Shown here piece by piece: positions 24,767 through 38,217 of a stretch of 64,000 nucleotides of DNA. The notes beneath the pieces are model-generated. The model did not search any database. It saw nothing but the letters and a program-made list of their open reading frames with translations, and had not been told where the DNA came from. The translations under genes and the position numbers were made by a program. Each line of letters opens with the position of its first letter. Position 1 is the stretch's first letter. The stretch is from Eucalyptus grandis (taxonomy: Eukaryota > Streptophyta > Magnoliopsida > Myrtales > Myrtaceae): assembly GCF_016545825.1 (NCBI RefSeq), contig NC_052614.1:42316072-42380071 (forward strand), in the 5' to 3' direction.

Positions 24767-27700
24767 TAATCTTTCTGGTTTAGGACATCACGTGTGCATG
24801 GCAATGTGATTTTCAGCCATATTAGATTTTCAATGGGCTCGCTTATAACTCATTAACTTAAATTGTAAGTAAGAGTAAGTCCATCAGGATATGTTCGGAT
24901 TAAGGGTGAGAGGTTCCAAAGTCAATGCAAGTTCCACTTGGAACCTATCCGTCTAAACTGGTTTTCAAATTTTTGGAACTTAAAACCTACCTTTCATACT
25001 TTGAACTTGTCTTATGTAGAAAAATCTTCTTCTTTTTTATTTATTTTGAGAGAGAGACTAAGAGATGGAGTGATGGTGAAGTTAAGGGGGAGCGTATGTG
25101 TGACGGTTGAAAGAGGCAAAACAATTGAATTTGACTGTTTGGTTGGGTCTTATGTTTGGAAAGTCAATGAATTATCATATGCCTAAAAAGTGCTTTTCAA
25201 AACTCTACATCTGAGGGAGAGGGAAAGATGTGAAGGAAGGTACTGAAGTTGATGCTATATGTGACGGTTGAAAGTTTGAAACTAGAAGTCAAGTGTGTTT
25301 CTTGTTTGAAAAGTAAACCGATGATAAATTTGTCATATGTAGACAAAATCTTTTCTCCTATTATTTTAGAAAAAATACCACCAAAAAATTCAAATTATAC
25401 TTACCGTGACACATTTATTTTCAACTTTTTTTTATATCATCAAAAAATCCCTAAACTATGCCCACTATAATACATATACCTAGAACTTCTCTTTTGATAT
25501 AAAAAAATGTCACAACCCCAACTCTATCTCTAGTGTCCTAACCGGCACAAGTTACTTTTGCGATGTCCCAGGCTCGTTGCCGTCCCAATTCTTTTTATCG
25601 CGTTAGCATGCACATGTGGAAACATGAATAAAAAACTCCCCGGATAAACAACAGCTAGAAGAGTGGGACCTGCATCAAGTATAACACACTAATTTATATT
25701 ATAACAGTACTTTTATAAGCACTTTCTCTACAGGCCATCTTTTCTTTTTACATCACAGTACAAGTTTTCCATATAGACCAAGGGAAATCCTATCTCCTCT
25801 AGCGTGATTGTAGCTCCCAAAACTAATGTGATGAGTTTTGGGGAAACTTAGTAAGTAAAATTCATAGTTCTCTACTAGAAAAGTATCTAATCATCATTAA
25901 AGCCTAGCAAGTACAACACTCACAAACAATATCAATGATAGATCACTCACAAGTCTATTGCCACCTCTCAACTATTTGTATGTGATCCACTTTCAACTTA
26001 CCAATCAATCTATTGCACCAAACAAGCTTATCAATATCACATAGTAACATGTTTAATAAGTTCATTAATCATATAAATGATTCTTCCCATACTTTCAGGG
26101 ATTTCTAGCCGTGGGTTGGGCATCCGGCCTCAGGCCAAACATCCCATACTTTCAAGAGCTTCCTAGCTCAACCAAGGCATCCGGGCATCAAGCCATACAT
26201 CCCATACTTTTAAGGGCTTCCTAGCTCAACCAAGGCACCACGTTCAATGAACGAGGCATCGCTGTCAACACTATATGATGACGGGCGTTTTTTCCTCTTT
26301 AAGTGCACACATATAAGTGCATCACACAAGTCATTTTTTTTATCTTTTTTTCTTAGCCGACACATTCATGGTCCGAAGGCATGCTCATTCAGTCGTGTGT
26401 GCCATGAGTTCTTGCACTACTCTAATAAACATGCCGAGAATGATCCTTGGTCTGTAACTTGAATTGATCACTTAGCTTCGATCCCTGCACTAGACAAGGC
26501 TTGGGAATGGCACGCCTCATGCCAATCCATGACCTTGAGGCTTGGGTATACCTCACTTTGGTGAAGATCCTAAGCTTGAGGGACCTTGGTTCAACCCGAT
26601 GTAAACATACCACATGCCATGAATGATCTTTGGCTCCTGGTTTGATTCAACATCAAGCGCAAGGTCTCCGCACCAAACCGAACCCTAGAATCAGCACCCT
26701 TTTGTGCCTTACTAAGATCTCATGGATTTGGGCGATTCTCGTACCGATCAAGGTTTAGAATTGACACGTCTCAATGTTGATTTAGGACTTTGCGGCCTTG
26801 GGCAATCCCCGCACCAAGCGAGATTCGGAACCGGTACACCATTTATGCCAATTCAATGCCTTATGGTTTGGACGGCCTTGCCTTGCGATGAACTCAATCC
26901 GAGGAAACCCCAACTTCATTTCCAGACGTACATGACACAAGCACACAGCCAAACACAATTGCAAGTAAAACCAAACAAAAGAATTCACACACCACCCACG
27001 TTTTGACAGGTTAGCACTTAGCTAGCCTCAACAACGAAATCTACCTTCCAAGATGAGAAAGAGGAACCTTACTCACCTTGGCAAGCCTCGAGGACCGACT
27101 TAGATTAGCTTGAAGGATTAAGGATGCAAGGTTACGAGAAAAGAAATGGATGGGGAAGATGGGCGAATGGTAAATGGTGTAAGGTGGTGGAAATGAATGG
27201 AAGCTCCTCTTATTTATAAGTACCAAGCTCATCATTACTCATCCAAGCAGTCCAATCGTGTTTCTTAGAGTGACACAACTATGGCATCAAGGTGGCAAGC
27301 CTATTTTGTAAGGTGGCACACCTAGTGTCCTAAGAGAAAACTTGACATCTTCTTATTGGACCACCTATTGGCTTGCTCTCCAAGGCTCAACTTAGGCTCT
27401 TGATGTGCCTATGGTCCTAAGGTACACATAAACCCCTTTGATGCCTAATGTCTTGTTTTAATCGGTTGGCTCTTGCTTTGTTCACTAAGGCTATATTTTA
27501 GGGTCATTATAGCCTAAGATTCTAGAGGACACCAAAGCATAAATTACCAACTTCTTCTCCAAGGTAAATCTCAAACCATCATTACTAAGTCAAATAGTCC
27601 GCTCTAATTTTTCCAAGTGTCCCGCCTAAAGTCCTTAGTTGGCAAGCCTACTTGTCCAACAATTGCACCTAAAAGATTGAGGTGGCATAGCTAAAAGATC

Positions 27701-27957
27701 TTGGTTGGTATTCTACCTTATAGGCATCATCAATGATGTCTCACTTTTTGCCATTTAATTGGGCCACTTGTACCACACATTTAATGAGCATTTAATGAAC
27801 TTTGAGGATAAGGCCATCAAGGTTGCCAACTCGGCATCTAGATTCTTTGGTCATTAATGAGGGGTTTGGGTTTTGCTCTCCCATTGGTCCATGTATACGC
27901 CACCCTTTTCTTGCCCATCAAGAATATCTACAACTTCATCATTACTTTTGAAGAGTC

Positions 27958-29039
27958 AATGTGACATCCTGAAATTTTGGTCTTGTTTTCAATTTAATAA
28001 ATCGGGTCTTTCATCAACATGCCTATAGTGTTATTCTCAGAGCTGATCACTCCTGAGATAACTAGATTATCTAGGAAGTCATTAAGAGATTTTAATGCAA
28101 TAGATTTGATGATTCGACTAGGAATCGATTACTTGACCATGCTCATCTGTAGAGATCATTACCACACAGTAAAGATCGATTAGAGATCAAAGATAGACCG
28201 GTTCGACTAAGATGTGTGGCTAAACATGGGTGATTCCACTAAATTGAAAAATTCTCATCGATCGGCACTAAACTGATTTTTTTCTATCGTTTTGGTATCC
28301 TATGTCCGTATTTGAATTCTCAAGATTTTCACAACAATCGAGAGTCGCCAATATGTTAAAGAGGTTCATTATGGTTTGAAGAAAATCGACCATGGGTCAT
28401 TTGCATAAAAAATTTCTAAAAACTACTCGGTATCCTAGGTCATGCTAAAATTACACCAGATTGAAATTAACCGCGAATTTGAATTTGATTTCAGAAATTA
28501 AAAGTTTTTTCATGTCACAAGTCATTTTAGGAACTTCAACTCAGTCTCTAAAGATTTTTCTGCTAACCGAAATTTTGGCGGAAAAATGCGAGATAAGGTT
28601 GTTTTTGTCCAGAAAATTCAGAGGACCGTTTTTTATTGCGCAATTAGGATGCAAGTAAGATCTATTAGCGAGGAAAAATGTCAATTTGATCGATGATATG
28701 ATGGTTGAATTTTTAGAGGCCGAATTGAGTTGATCTAAGAGGTAATTGAGTCCAATTTGAGGAGAAAGCCTCCAAAATTCGTAGTCCCCCTTGCCTTCAA
28801 CTTGTGGACCATCTCAAGACTTCTAGAGGAAGCCAATGGTCTGGAAAATCTGCAGAGGAAGCCAGCCAAGTGGTGGGATAGGGTCAAAGGGACAAGAAGA
28901 TAGGGTAGAAGACCAAGTGGCCCCCTTAAGCCAAGTTGTCCCATTTCTTCTCCTTGCTGCCGTCGAGCCCCCACCATTGCAGACCAAGGAGCTTCAAAAT
29001 CCCAGAAAACTTAGCAGCTCAGCCTTCTCTGCCCGTCCA
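27958..29039 (+). mobile_element. G1-family LTR, 5' part
   Basis: It begins TGTGACATCCTGAAATTTTGG, matching the start of the G1 solo LTR at 41794. About 1.1 kb is kept before another G1 LTR in the opposite orientation begins. It lies inside the G2 LTR. Confidence 0.7.
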
Positions 29040-30775
29040 TGTCACGCCCTGATCCTCGAGCACGCACCCATCCCTCACTTGGTCGATATAATAGTAACGT
29101 CTCATGACGCATCGCTGACCATTCATTTTAATACGCATGCGGAAGCATATAAATAATCCCCAGACAAAAAAAACAATGGAATAGGAAAGTAGGACTCCAA
29201 ATTTCCACTTTAAAAGCAACCACCCTTATATATATTGCAAACCATAGTGCAAATATATACAAGGTGAACTGTTAAGTCAGGTTTTAAACCACAAGTTCAT
29301 AAAACAAGGTCTACAAAAAGGAATCGACTCCCATCAAAAGAAAATTGTCCTATGACTAACTAATCCAATAGGATCATCAATTCTTCAGGCTTCACCTTCT
29401 ACACTTCGGGCCTCTAGTCCTTCACCATAGCCATCTAAGAACCTGAAAATGGTTATTCAATAACCAGTGAGATTACGTCTTAGCAAGTTATACCCTCTAA
29501 GATCCGATTAGGAAGTCAATACACTCAAAAAGCTGCCTAAGCACAACACGAGTCAGAGGACTTACCTTGGCATTAGTTCATTCCTGCAAGTCAGTATATA
29601 TCAGATATACAGGAATCACATTAATTCATAGCATCATATCAAATCATTGATCAATCAATCTAGTTGATTACATGTCAAGCAGACCATTTTCCGGTCATCT
29701 CAATTAATTCTATCTATAAGTCCGATCATACCCAGGACTGCTTATTATAAGCCGATAATAGATAGTATAGTATAGCTCGCCAAAAGTTGCCTCAAATACT
29801 GAGATAATATACTCTATATATATGCTCGCCAAGAGCTGCCAAATCCATTAATCTGTTATTCTATATATGCTTACTAGAAATTGCTAGACATACTTTCATA
29901 GTATGCTAATAAATGTATATATGCTCACCAGAAGCTGCTAGACATACTTTCATAGTATACTAATAAATGTATATATGCTCGCCAGAAGCTGTCAGACATA
30001 CATTCATAGTATATTGATAAATGTATATATGCTCGCTAGAAGCTGCCAGATCCATTGATCCACTAATCTAATATGCTCGCAAGAAGCTGCCAGATCTATT
30101 GATCCGCTAATTTAATATTCTCGCCAGAAGCTACCAGCCATATTTTCATAGCATGCTAATAATTGATCTTTAATCAATTCACCATTTTTATCCTTCTTGA
30201 TAAAAATACCTATGCGTGGGTACACGGTCGACCTTGACCAAAATATAAGATTTTCACTTTTGAACCTCCCACTATTTTTAGTAGTCCCAAAATATATTTT
30301 TAGCATTGTAGACGGATGCTCGATAATTTTCCACGTAATTACCAAATTTAATTAAATTTTTGAAATAAATATCCACATTCACTATTCACTCAATTTACAC
30401 AATCAGGCACTCAATTAAATAAACAGAGAGTACCACTGAAATCAGTACGAAATTCCGGTCGTCGACTATCCCAGCCTAATTTTCGAAAAATAAATAAATA
30501 ATTAAATATTACGGAAAATATGTAATAAATCCAATTTAAGCCTGTAATGCCTAATCGGAAGTCAAGACGGATCCGAAAAATTTCCAAGATTCGTTCAATA
30601 AATAATAAAACATGTCTACTTGCTAACTATGCTAACCAATTGCCTAACACGCATTGGTAAGTTTCTAATTTAATTACTCTAATATAATCTATCTACCTAA
30701 TTGCACTTAATTAAATATAATCAACCCCTAAGCATCATTAGCATACTAATAAGGAATTGGTGAACAAAAATCACT
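29040..30775 (-). mobile_element. G1-family LTR, 3' part, inverted
   Basis: On the plus strand it starts TGTCACGCCCTGATCCTCGA, the complement of the G1 3' end. It shares CATGCGGAAGCA with 44588-44599 and 51076-51087. It contains the family's splice-like pair (donor at 29565, acceptor at 29444). It is truncated on the right near 30775. Confidence 0.7.
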
Positions 30776-31363
30776 CGATTAATGAGCGGGTTTGGGTTTC
30801 GTTCTCTGATTGGTCCATGTGTACGCCACCATTTTCTTGCTCATCAAAAATATTTACAACTTCATTATTACTTTTGAAGAGTGAAAGGAAACATCACCCC
30901 CTTCATTAATGAGGGTGTTCTAAAGTTTTCTTCTATTTTGTCATTTTCTTCATTGAGAAGGCGGTCTAGAGTATTCCATCATTTAAGTTGGTTCCGTGGT
31001 CGGAGAAGGGATCATTAGATACATCTCGAAAAACTGAATTACGTACACCTGAGGTTTGGCCATCACACCCCATGCTCGCCCGAATCGTTCTTTTGGATAG
31101 TCAGTCAACCTAAAGGGTCGATTGTCCTTCGGTTGGTTGAACGTCAATCCTAAGGCTACCTATGGCCTAGCACTAAGCCAAGGCACTCATGAACGTTAAA
31201 ATTAGTGACAGAATAACCGGGTCTATCCCTAAGCTCATTCTAGTCGACACCCAATCCATCTGTATGGCTCATGATTAGTGCATTACCAATCCACCATTGG
31301 ATATTACCAATTCGAGATTCTTTTCCGATCACTAAGAATTATATAGGAATGTAAGGAATAGAA

Positions 31364-32063
31364 TATCGTCGTAGGTTCCTGCGCTTTGCCTGCTCTCATT
31401 CACGTAAGGAATGTACTTGTAAGGAATAGCAAAAGGCAATGCATCAAGTATTGCCATAAACATGTCGTGGGCGAATCCTGAGTAGCCGGGCACTCCCGTA
31501 TGCGGTTCCCATTCGATTTTGAAGAATGTCAAAGCCGTCCTTCTTCGGAACCCCAATCCTTAGTTTCTTTCCTATTATTGGCATCACCCAACCTTTCGGT
31601 GGCTTTAATGTATCTCATGGCCAAGTAGACCGCTTTAAATCGTTGGTTGAAGCTATATGAACTACCTTTGTCGATAGGTTCAATTCAAGTGAAAGTCCTC
31701 GTGCTAAAGTCGAATATCCAATGGTTTCCTCATTATGTCCCACAACATTAAAGATTTCGAATGCAATGGGATGAAGTGCACCACTGGACAATTTAAGTTC
31801 TCCAGTAAGGCCTTGAAATTTGATGCTTAGGATTTTGTCAAGCAATTTCGGGCCCATCTTAGAAACCCCAATAGACACAAAGTCGAGATTGTTTTTGCTC
31901 GTATTCGACTTTAAGTATCTAGACTTTGCAGGTTCCCATGCCATCTCTCCTGCTAATGCTAATGCTAAAATGGTGTCATATGCCCATAAGCCAAAAAGAT
32001 TGAGATTAGCAATCTTGTCGTGTGGATTTCTCTCGGCGTAAAGCTTCCTCCACCTCTCTTCAA
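31364..32063 (-). pseudogene. GLR copy 3, exon 2 fragment
   Basis: It matches the 3' half of GLR exon 2: the end of the LIVBP-like domain and the start of S1 (KLRIGVPKKDG). A stop at about 31618 (Gly to TGA) and a 2-nt loss at about 31527 break the frame. Both ends are cut: the left joins G2 LTR sequence, the right joins gypsy-like LTR sequence. The splice donor and exons 3-5 are missing. Confidence 0.9.
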
Positions 32064-32079
32064 AAGACTGAGATTAGCA

Positions 32080-32600
32080 ATCTTGCCATTTCGTTGGAAA
32101 ACTCTACTGATTTAATGCATACCTATTCTTCCAGATTTTATGTTTTGTCTAATTTGCATGAAGTCTGATGATGATGGTCCTACATAATATAGTTTAGTAG
32201 ATCTTTAGCTACTGAGTGGTTGTACTCACCCCTCGTGAGGACTAACATATTACAGAGTATTGAAGATGCCACTGCCACTAGAGGACGATGATAGGGGATC
32301 GAGCAGAATAGAGTGATCGTAGACGTGAGGTCAGCAGCAAAATTTTTGGACGCCGGCACTTGCTGATGGTCTAGTTTCTAAATATAGCCAAGTATAGGAA
32401 ACTTGGGCTTTTGATGTGCCAACAAACGATGTCCATTTAGTATATGTAAATAAAAAGTGCCTGGTTATATCTATGTGTATCTAGTGTGCATCATTTCAGT
32501 GTTTAAGGAAGGGAGTTGTTGGATCTGCTTGCGCCATATTATTACACAGGGACCAAAGAAAAAAAAGTGATAGAACCCCCACATGACTTCTCTGAAGTCC
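32080..32600. mobile_element. Ty3/gypsy-like LTR fragment
   Basis: The fragment contains 'CTACTGAGTGGTTGTACTCACCCCTC' in two overlapping parts (about 32208-32233), a pattern common near the end of plant gypsy LTRs. It separates the two remaining exons of GLR copy 3 and has no open frame. Boundaries are approximate. Confidence 0.4.
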
Positions 32601-33134
32601 ATCAATCTAAACAAGCACAACTAGGACGCTGAAGTAAGGTGGCGACCCTAACGAATCGGGGGCCGTTGGGGGCGCCACATTTAATGAAGGAGATGTTGTC
32701 TAATACTAATACAAATACTATAGATATTACAAATATTAGATGCTTAAATATTAATACACAGACCAAAAAAAAAAAAAAAAAAAACAATACTAATACTAGA
32801 ATCTCTACTTTCGACCATAATACTAATTCTATAACTATCAGATTCCCTACTCAGAACCTATTTAGAATTCGTTGTACTATGCAAACTGATCCTTATAAGC
32901 CAACTTTTCTGTCTATTCTACATTAAAAACTCTCACTAGAACCACGTCATCGTATGTGTATTAATGCCGTTGATCAGACAAGGAAAAATCGTTACTAAAT
33001 TAGTTGATAACAAATTTTTTAACTTCCGAAAAATCAAGATTCATAGATGATAAGAGTTTGAAATTATGAATGATCTAATTCATGAGTGTGAGTCCAATAC
33101 GTCCAACACAAGCGACATAAGTGCATGTATTTAC

Positions 33135-33408
33135 CTGCTGACGCCGCATCAACGACGTCGTCCTTTGGATCTCTGATGAGAAGTGACAATTGGGTACAGT
33201 AATCAGGGTGCATGCCATAGAAATCGGATCGCGCCATGGATACACAACTCTCCACCTTCCCCACGGATGAGTTCTTGCTAGAAACTAGCCCGACTTGAAT
33301 CATTTCCTCTGCCAAGTTCTCTTCGGGTACACCGGAGGTTTCAATAGAAGAGGCCTGGTGAAGGAGAGATATCAGTGCAAGAATCAAGTAGCATATTTGG
33401 CCCTCCAT
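33135..33408 (-). pseudogene. GLR copy 3, exon 1
   Basis: The exon is open with a signal peptide (MEGQICYL) and an intact donor (CAG/GTAAAT). One codon is deleted (VVESC to VESC), which keeps the frame. It could only splice to the damaged exon 2 fragment, so the gene is dead as a receptor. Confidence 0.85.
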
Positions 33409-33815
33409 ATTCTGTGTATGTCGGTTAGTTTTGTCTATTGCTTCATTTGTTGATTCCCGACTTCTTATACTTTGTTTCCAGCTCTAAGCATTACAAAAAT
33501 TTGGAAGGATGTTTCCTAGAATTTGACCGTGCAATGTCCGCAAATTGACTTAATTCACATGAAAGTATGAATAAGAACAGTGGATTCCAGAAGACTCTTA
33601 GATGTGGAAATAAATTGCCTTCTTTTCCTTGCAAATATTGAATGTGTTTTTTCCTCCTATTTCGCAATCAGCCCAAAAAAGAATCAATTCATTGGAAAAT
33701 GTCATAGCGTTCCCCTTTGTTTCGCGTTTATTGCCATGTGGAATCAAAGTAAACAACTGTAGGAGAAACGCATATGCCTCGCCACTTCCAATTTTACACA
33801 AGAACATGATCTTCG

Positions 33816-35430
33816 AGGACAAGTGCATTAAAAATTTTAAAACTTATCACAAAAGTGCAATTACATCGTAAAGCATGCAAAAAGTGTAATAAAATCTTAA
33901 AATTTGTCAAATTGATATAATCGAATCATTCCATTAATCTTATCTAATTTATTAATGGAAATATTGACGTAGCTGTTTTTCCCCTCTATCCTACATGGCG
34001 ATGACATGAATAAACAATGTCTTTTTTGATTTAAATATGATTTTTAATAAATTTTATTTATTAAAAGCAAGCTAAATTTATATTTAAGGGATGGTTGAGA
34101 AACCAATGGCACGTTTAGTAACATTTATGTTCCTGAGAGCAAATTCTTATTAGAAATGATTATTTTTTATTCTGTTCTCGGGAACAATTTCTAAATATTT
34201 TAAGCTGTTTGGTAACTGTCCAAAATTTATGATTCTAGAATAGAATTGCGTTTGGTATTGTGCTCAAAATTTCTACTCCAAATCATTTTCTTTTAATTTT
34301 AAAATATTTTTCCTTTTTTTTTTTCTTTTTTTTCCTTTCTCTCTCTTCGTCTTCTTCTTCAAGTGGTCAATCGCCGGACGAGAGCTCGACGACCTCACTT
34401 TATAGCGTTGTCGGCCCTCGGTGAGGCCAACCCTCGTCGCCTAGCCTTGTCGGCAACTAAGCGAGGCTCGCCCGCTCCGAGGCTCGGCCTCGCCGCATTT
34501 GGCGAGGCTTGCCCAACCCCAAGGGCTCGCCCGGCCACCGGCGAGGCTTGGCCTCGCTAGATCTAGCGAGGACGTGCCTCACCGATGGTTGGGCTTGCCT
34601 CTGGTGAGCTCGTTGAACCTCGCCCTTGTCTGGCAAGCCTTCGGCAAGCACACCAGACCGGTTGCCGATGACCAACAGCGATGGGCGACAAACGGCGAAC
34701 GGCGGCGGACAGCAACTGCAGGATGGCGGTAGATGAAGAAGAAGAGAAATATGATCTAGATTCTTAGATTTGTTCCCGAGAACAATAATCAACTTTTTTT
34801 TTATTATTTTTGATTTTATTCCAAATCTACTTTCGGAACAAAAAAATAGAAATTTGTTTTCGAGAAGAAAATTTTTATCAAACACGATTCTATTCCAAAA
34901 CTACTCCTAGGAATAAAAAATTCAAAATCCGTCACTATTTGGATGGTTAACAAACAGGCCCCAAGTGGCTAAGGGCTACAAGCCCTCGGCGCCACTGCCC
35001 CATTGCTGGGAAGGTCGCTTGTAGTCAGCAAGAATCACACAACCACTAGCCGAGGCCATCCCCACCCTCATCAACCCTCCCGGCGATAGTGGGGTGATGC
35101 CGACAAGGGCTTACAGACTTTAGCCTCTTAGTTTTCACCCCTTTCCTTTTTCTTTTTTCTTTTCTTTTCAGATTTAGCTTACCTTTAATTTAATTTAACT
35201 AAAATTTGTATTAAAATTATATTTTGACCAAAACGGTGTTATTTTAGGTTTACAATTCATGTTTTAGTCACATCATCGCTACATAGACAAGAAAAAATAT
35301 TTAAAATAGCCATCTCAACATTTTCCATTAACCAAGTTGAACAGAGTTAATAAAATGACTCGATTACACTATTGTGATAAGTTTTAAGATTTAATCACAC
35401 TTTGACAAGTTTTCAGACTTCCAATACACT
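33816..35430. mobile_element. TIR element, second copy, with nested PIF/Harbinger-like element
   Basis: This is a paralogue of 24010-24766 with the same TIR pattern and the same GC-rich centre (34970-35130). It is split by the element at 34107-34961. Confidence 0.5.
34107..34961. mobile_element. PIF/Harbinger-like non-autonomous element with GC-rich core
   Basis: The ends are GGCACGTTTAGTAAC on the left and, as complement, GGGCCTGTTTGTTAAC on the right. CAA flanks both sides (34104-34106 and 34962-34964). The paralogous empty site at 24313-24320 has a single CAA. A core of about 370 bp (34370-34740) is rich in 'GGCGAGGCTTGCC'-like repeats and gives spurious Arg/Ala/Pro-rich open frames. There is no transposase. 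Confidence 0.65.
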
Positions 35431-36475
35431 TATTCTTAATCTTTCCTAATTTAGGACATCACATGTGCATGGCAATGTGATTTTCGGCCATACTAGATTT
35501 TCAATGGATTTGCTTAGAACTCATTAACTTAAATAATAAGTGAGAGTAATTTCATCAAAATCTGTTGATGGGTTAAACTGGTTTCCAAATTTTTGGAAAC
35601 GGAAATCTACCTTACATACTTTAAAACCTAGAACCTGTCTTGTTATAGGTTCTAAGGTTGGTTTTAAAGTCTACCCAAGTTCTATATATATATTCTTAAT
35701 TAAAGGATTATTGGAAATCGGTGCCTCTAATTATTATCATCTGCCGTTATAATCCACTAATCACAACTCAAATTTAGACACATGAAAATTGTAAAAACGT
35801 TAACAAAGTAAAAGTCTCAATCATGGATACTACCGAAAATAGAAACTCAGACTAGTGATTCCAAATTACACAATCATCACCAAACAACATGGAATACCGT
35901 AGAACAATGTGAAAATATAATATAAGAAAAACATAAAGAATTGTTCTAGGTTCCCATCAAAATTGATTCTCTATTGAAATTGATTCCTCAATTTTTGGAA
36001 TCTAGAACCTACTCTGGAATCATGTCACCCCTAGTTGAATGTAAGCTCCCATCTTGGTAATTTATTGGGCTTTTGCTATGCCTCCCAAGCAAAGTGTATT
36101 TTGAAGATGCAAATTATAAGTTTCAAAATTTGCCGATGCAAATTATTGTCTGTAAATATTGGCGATGAGTTTTTTTAAATTGGTTTGAGTGCGTTTGTGT
36201 TTGAAAAGTTGGTGAAAAATCTTTTATTTTTAATTTTATTTGAGAGTTAGACTAAGAGATGGAGTGAAGGTGAAGTTGGAAGGGGGAGGGCATGCGTGGT
36301 GGTTGAAAGAGGCAAAACAATTGAGTTTGACTGTTGGTATGCGTTGTGGGTCTTACGTTTGAAAAGTCAACGATGATAAATCGTCGTATACCTAGAAAGT
36401 TCTTTTCAAAACTCTACATCCACGAGAGAGGGAAAGACATGGAAGGAACGTGTTGAAGTTGATGCTGTCTGTGAC

Positions 36476-36900
36476 GGTTGAAAATTTGAAACTAGAAGTC
36501 AAGTGCGTTTCTTGTTTGAAAAGTCAAATGATGTTAAATTTGTCACTTCTACTTTCTTTTTTTTGACAGTTGAAAATTTGAAAATAGAAGTCAAGTGCAT
36601 CTCTCGTTTGAAAAGTCAAATGATGTTAAATTTGTCATATGCAGATAAAATCTTTTCTCCTACCTTTTTTTTTATCGAAAAAAAATACCACCAATGATGA
36701 TAAATCGTCACATGCCTAAAAAGTGCTTTTCAAAACCCTACATCCGAGGAGAGGGAAAAAGGTGGAAGGAATGTACTGAAATTGATGTTACGTGTGATAG
36801 TTGAAAATTTGAAACTAGAAGCCAAGCGAATTTCTCGTTTGAAAGTCAAATGATCATAAATTTGTTATATGCAGACAAAATCAATCCTACTACTTTTTTT
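36476..36900. repeat. ~90-bp direct repeats, three copies
   Basis: Copies at about 36476-36560, 36567-36655 and 36799-36885 share 'GTTGAAAATTTGAAACTAGA' and 'TTGAAAAGTCAAATGAT'. Single related units occur at 25258 and 49800. The ORF at 36503-36697 is a by-product. Confidence 0.75.
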
Positions 36901-37949
36901 TAATAAAAAAAATGCTATCAAAAACTTTAAATTATGCTTATCGTGATAGATTTATTTTGAATTTTTTTTGGTATCATCAAAAAACCCCAAACTATACCCA
37001 CTATAATATGTACTCTCTTTGTGATATAAAAAAATTCTAAACTTATATATATGATATATTTATCCATTGCTAAGGTTTTAATGACTTTTCAACTAAACAA
37101 TGCGGTTTTTATTTCATTTACGTCACATGAGCAATATGTTAATATCATTTGCTTTCCCATGTCCATGTAGGTAAATTTTTAAGGGGGCTCATTAACGGAA
37201 CCTTATAAATACTAAATATATCACAAAAGTATAAATTTAGGATTTTTGGTACTAAAATATATATATATGACAAGTATGCCACAATGGTTATATTATGGTC
37301 TTTTTTGGTGACTTTTACCCCTTTTTTTGGTGTAGAGAAAGAGAAATAGGTTTCTCTTGAGGGAGAAAAAAGGGACTAGATTCTCAAACATTTATTAGAT
37401 CCTCCACTATATAGCCTAGTGCTAGTACTAATACTAATATGATAGATATTCAAAATATTAGATGCCTAACACTAATATCAATACTTACGCTAATACCAAC
37501 ACTAATACTAGATTCTCTTATTACATTGCATCATAATATTAGTTGTCCTATCAGAACTTGTTGAGAGTTCATTAAACTATGTATATTGATCCTTCCAAAC
37601 CAACTTGTCAATCTATTCTAATTCACACTAAAACCACTTCATCGTATATGTATTAATATCGTGGATCAAACAAGGAGAAAGCATATACTAATATGGTTAG
37701 TAACAAGTATTTGAAGTCGAGAAGGACCGAGATTCATCAATGATAAGTTTTTGAAATTTTGACTGATTTAATTCATGAGCACAAACCTAATATGTCCCAC
37801 ACAAGTGAAGTAAGTGCGCAACTGAAGCCAAATGCACAGTAATAGTTTGATCATCTACACTCTACAGTATTTGATTTCTATATAATGAAAAGCTATAGGT
37901 AAATCAAGGTCTTAATGAGAGAACATTAACAACCCGAACAATATCAAAT

Positions 37950-38217
37950 GCCGCATCGACAATGTCCTCCCGGATCTCTGACTTGAAGCAACAATCGGGT
38001 ATGGTAAATGGCATGAACGCTATAGAAATCGATGAGCGCCATGGATATACAACCTCACCACCACCTTCATGAAGGTCGAATTCATGCTGCGAACTAAACC
38101 GACTTGAATCATTTCCTTTGCTGGGTTCTCTTTGGGTAGACCAGAGGTTTCAATAATAGAGGCCAGGTGAGGGCAGCATAATAGTGCAAGAGCCAAGCAG
38201 CTTATCTGGCCCTCCAT
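37950..38217 (-). pseudogene. GLR copy 5, exon 1 relic
   Basis: It starts MEGQISCLALALLCC at 38217, with the signal peptide and 'EMIQVGLVRSMNS' intact. It then shifts frame near 38050 and loses the splice donor (GCATTTGATATTG instead of GCAGGTAAAT). It pairs with the relic at 58.4-58.7 kb. Confidence 0.85.

Larger units (their letters stand above)
25508..31349 (-). mobile_element. truncated G2-family LTR, interrupted
   Basis: It matches the complete G2 LTR at 50046-55912. Its 3' end reads (plus strand) TGTCACAACCCC at 25508. The matching parts are 25508-27957 and about 30776-31349; G1 LTR pieces sit between them. About 105 bp of G2 sequence is present on both sides of the nested material (27853-27957 and 30778-30882), so this is a recombination product, not a clean insertion. 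The 5' end is lost where the sequence joins the GLR exon-2 relic. ORFs here are not conserved. Confidence 0.75.

Noticed and set aside
29040..30775. Regularly spaced 'ATATGCTCGCCAGAAGCTGCCAG'-like repeats (29820-30140) as a CRISPR-like or satellite array
   Set aside because: Spacing and sequence are irregular, there are no unique equal-length spacers, and the repeats lie inside an LTR of a plant retroelement; read as a short degenerate repeat of the G1 LTR copy.
34363..34885. Overlapping ORFs in the PIF-like element core
   Set aside because: Compositional by-products of a GC-rich repeat on both strands.
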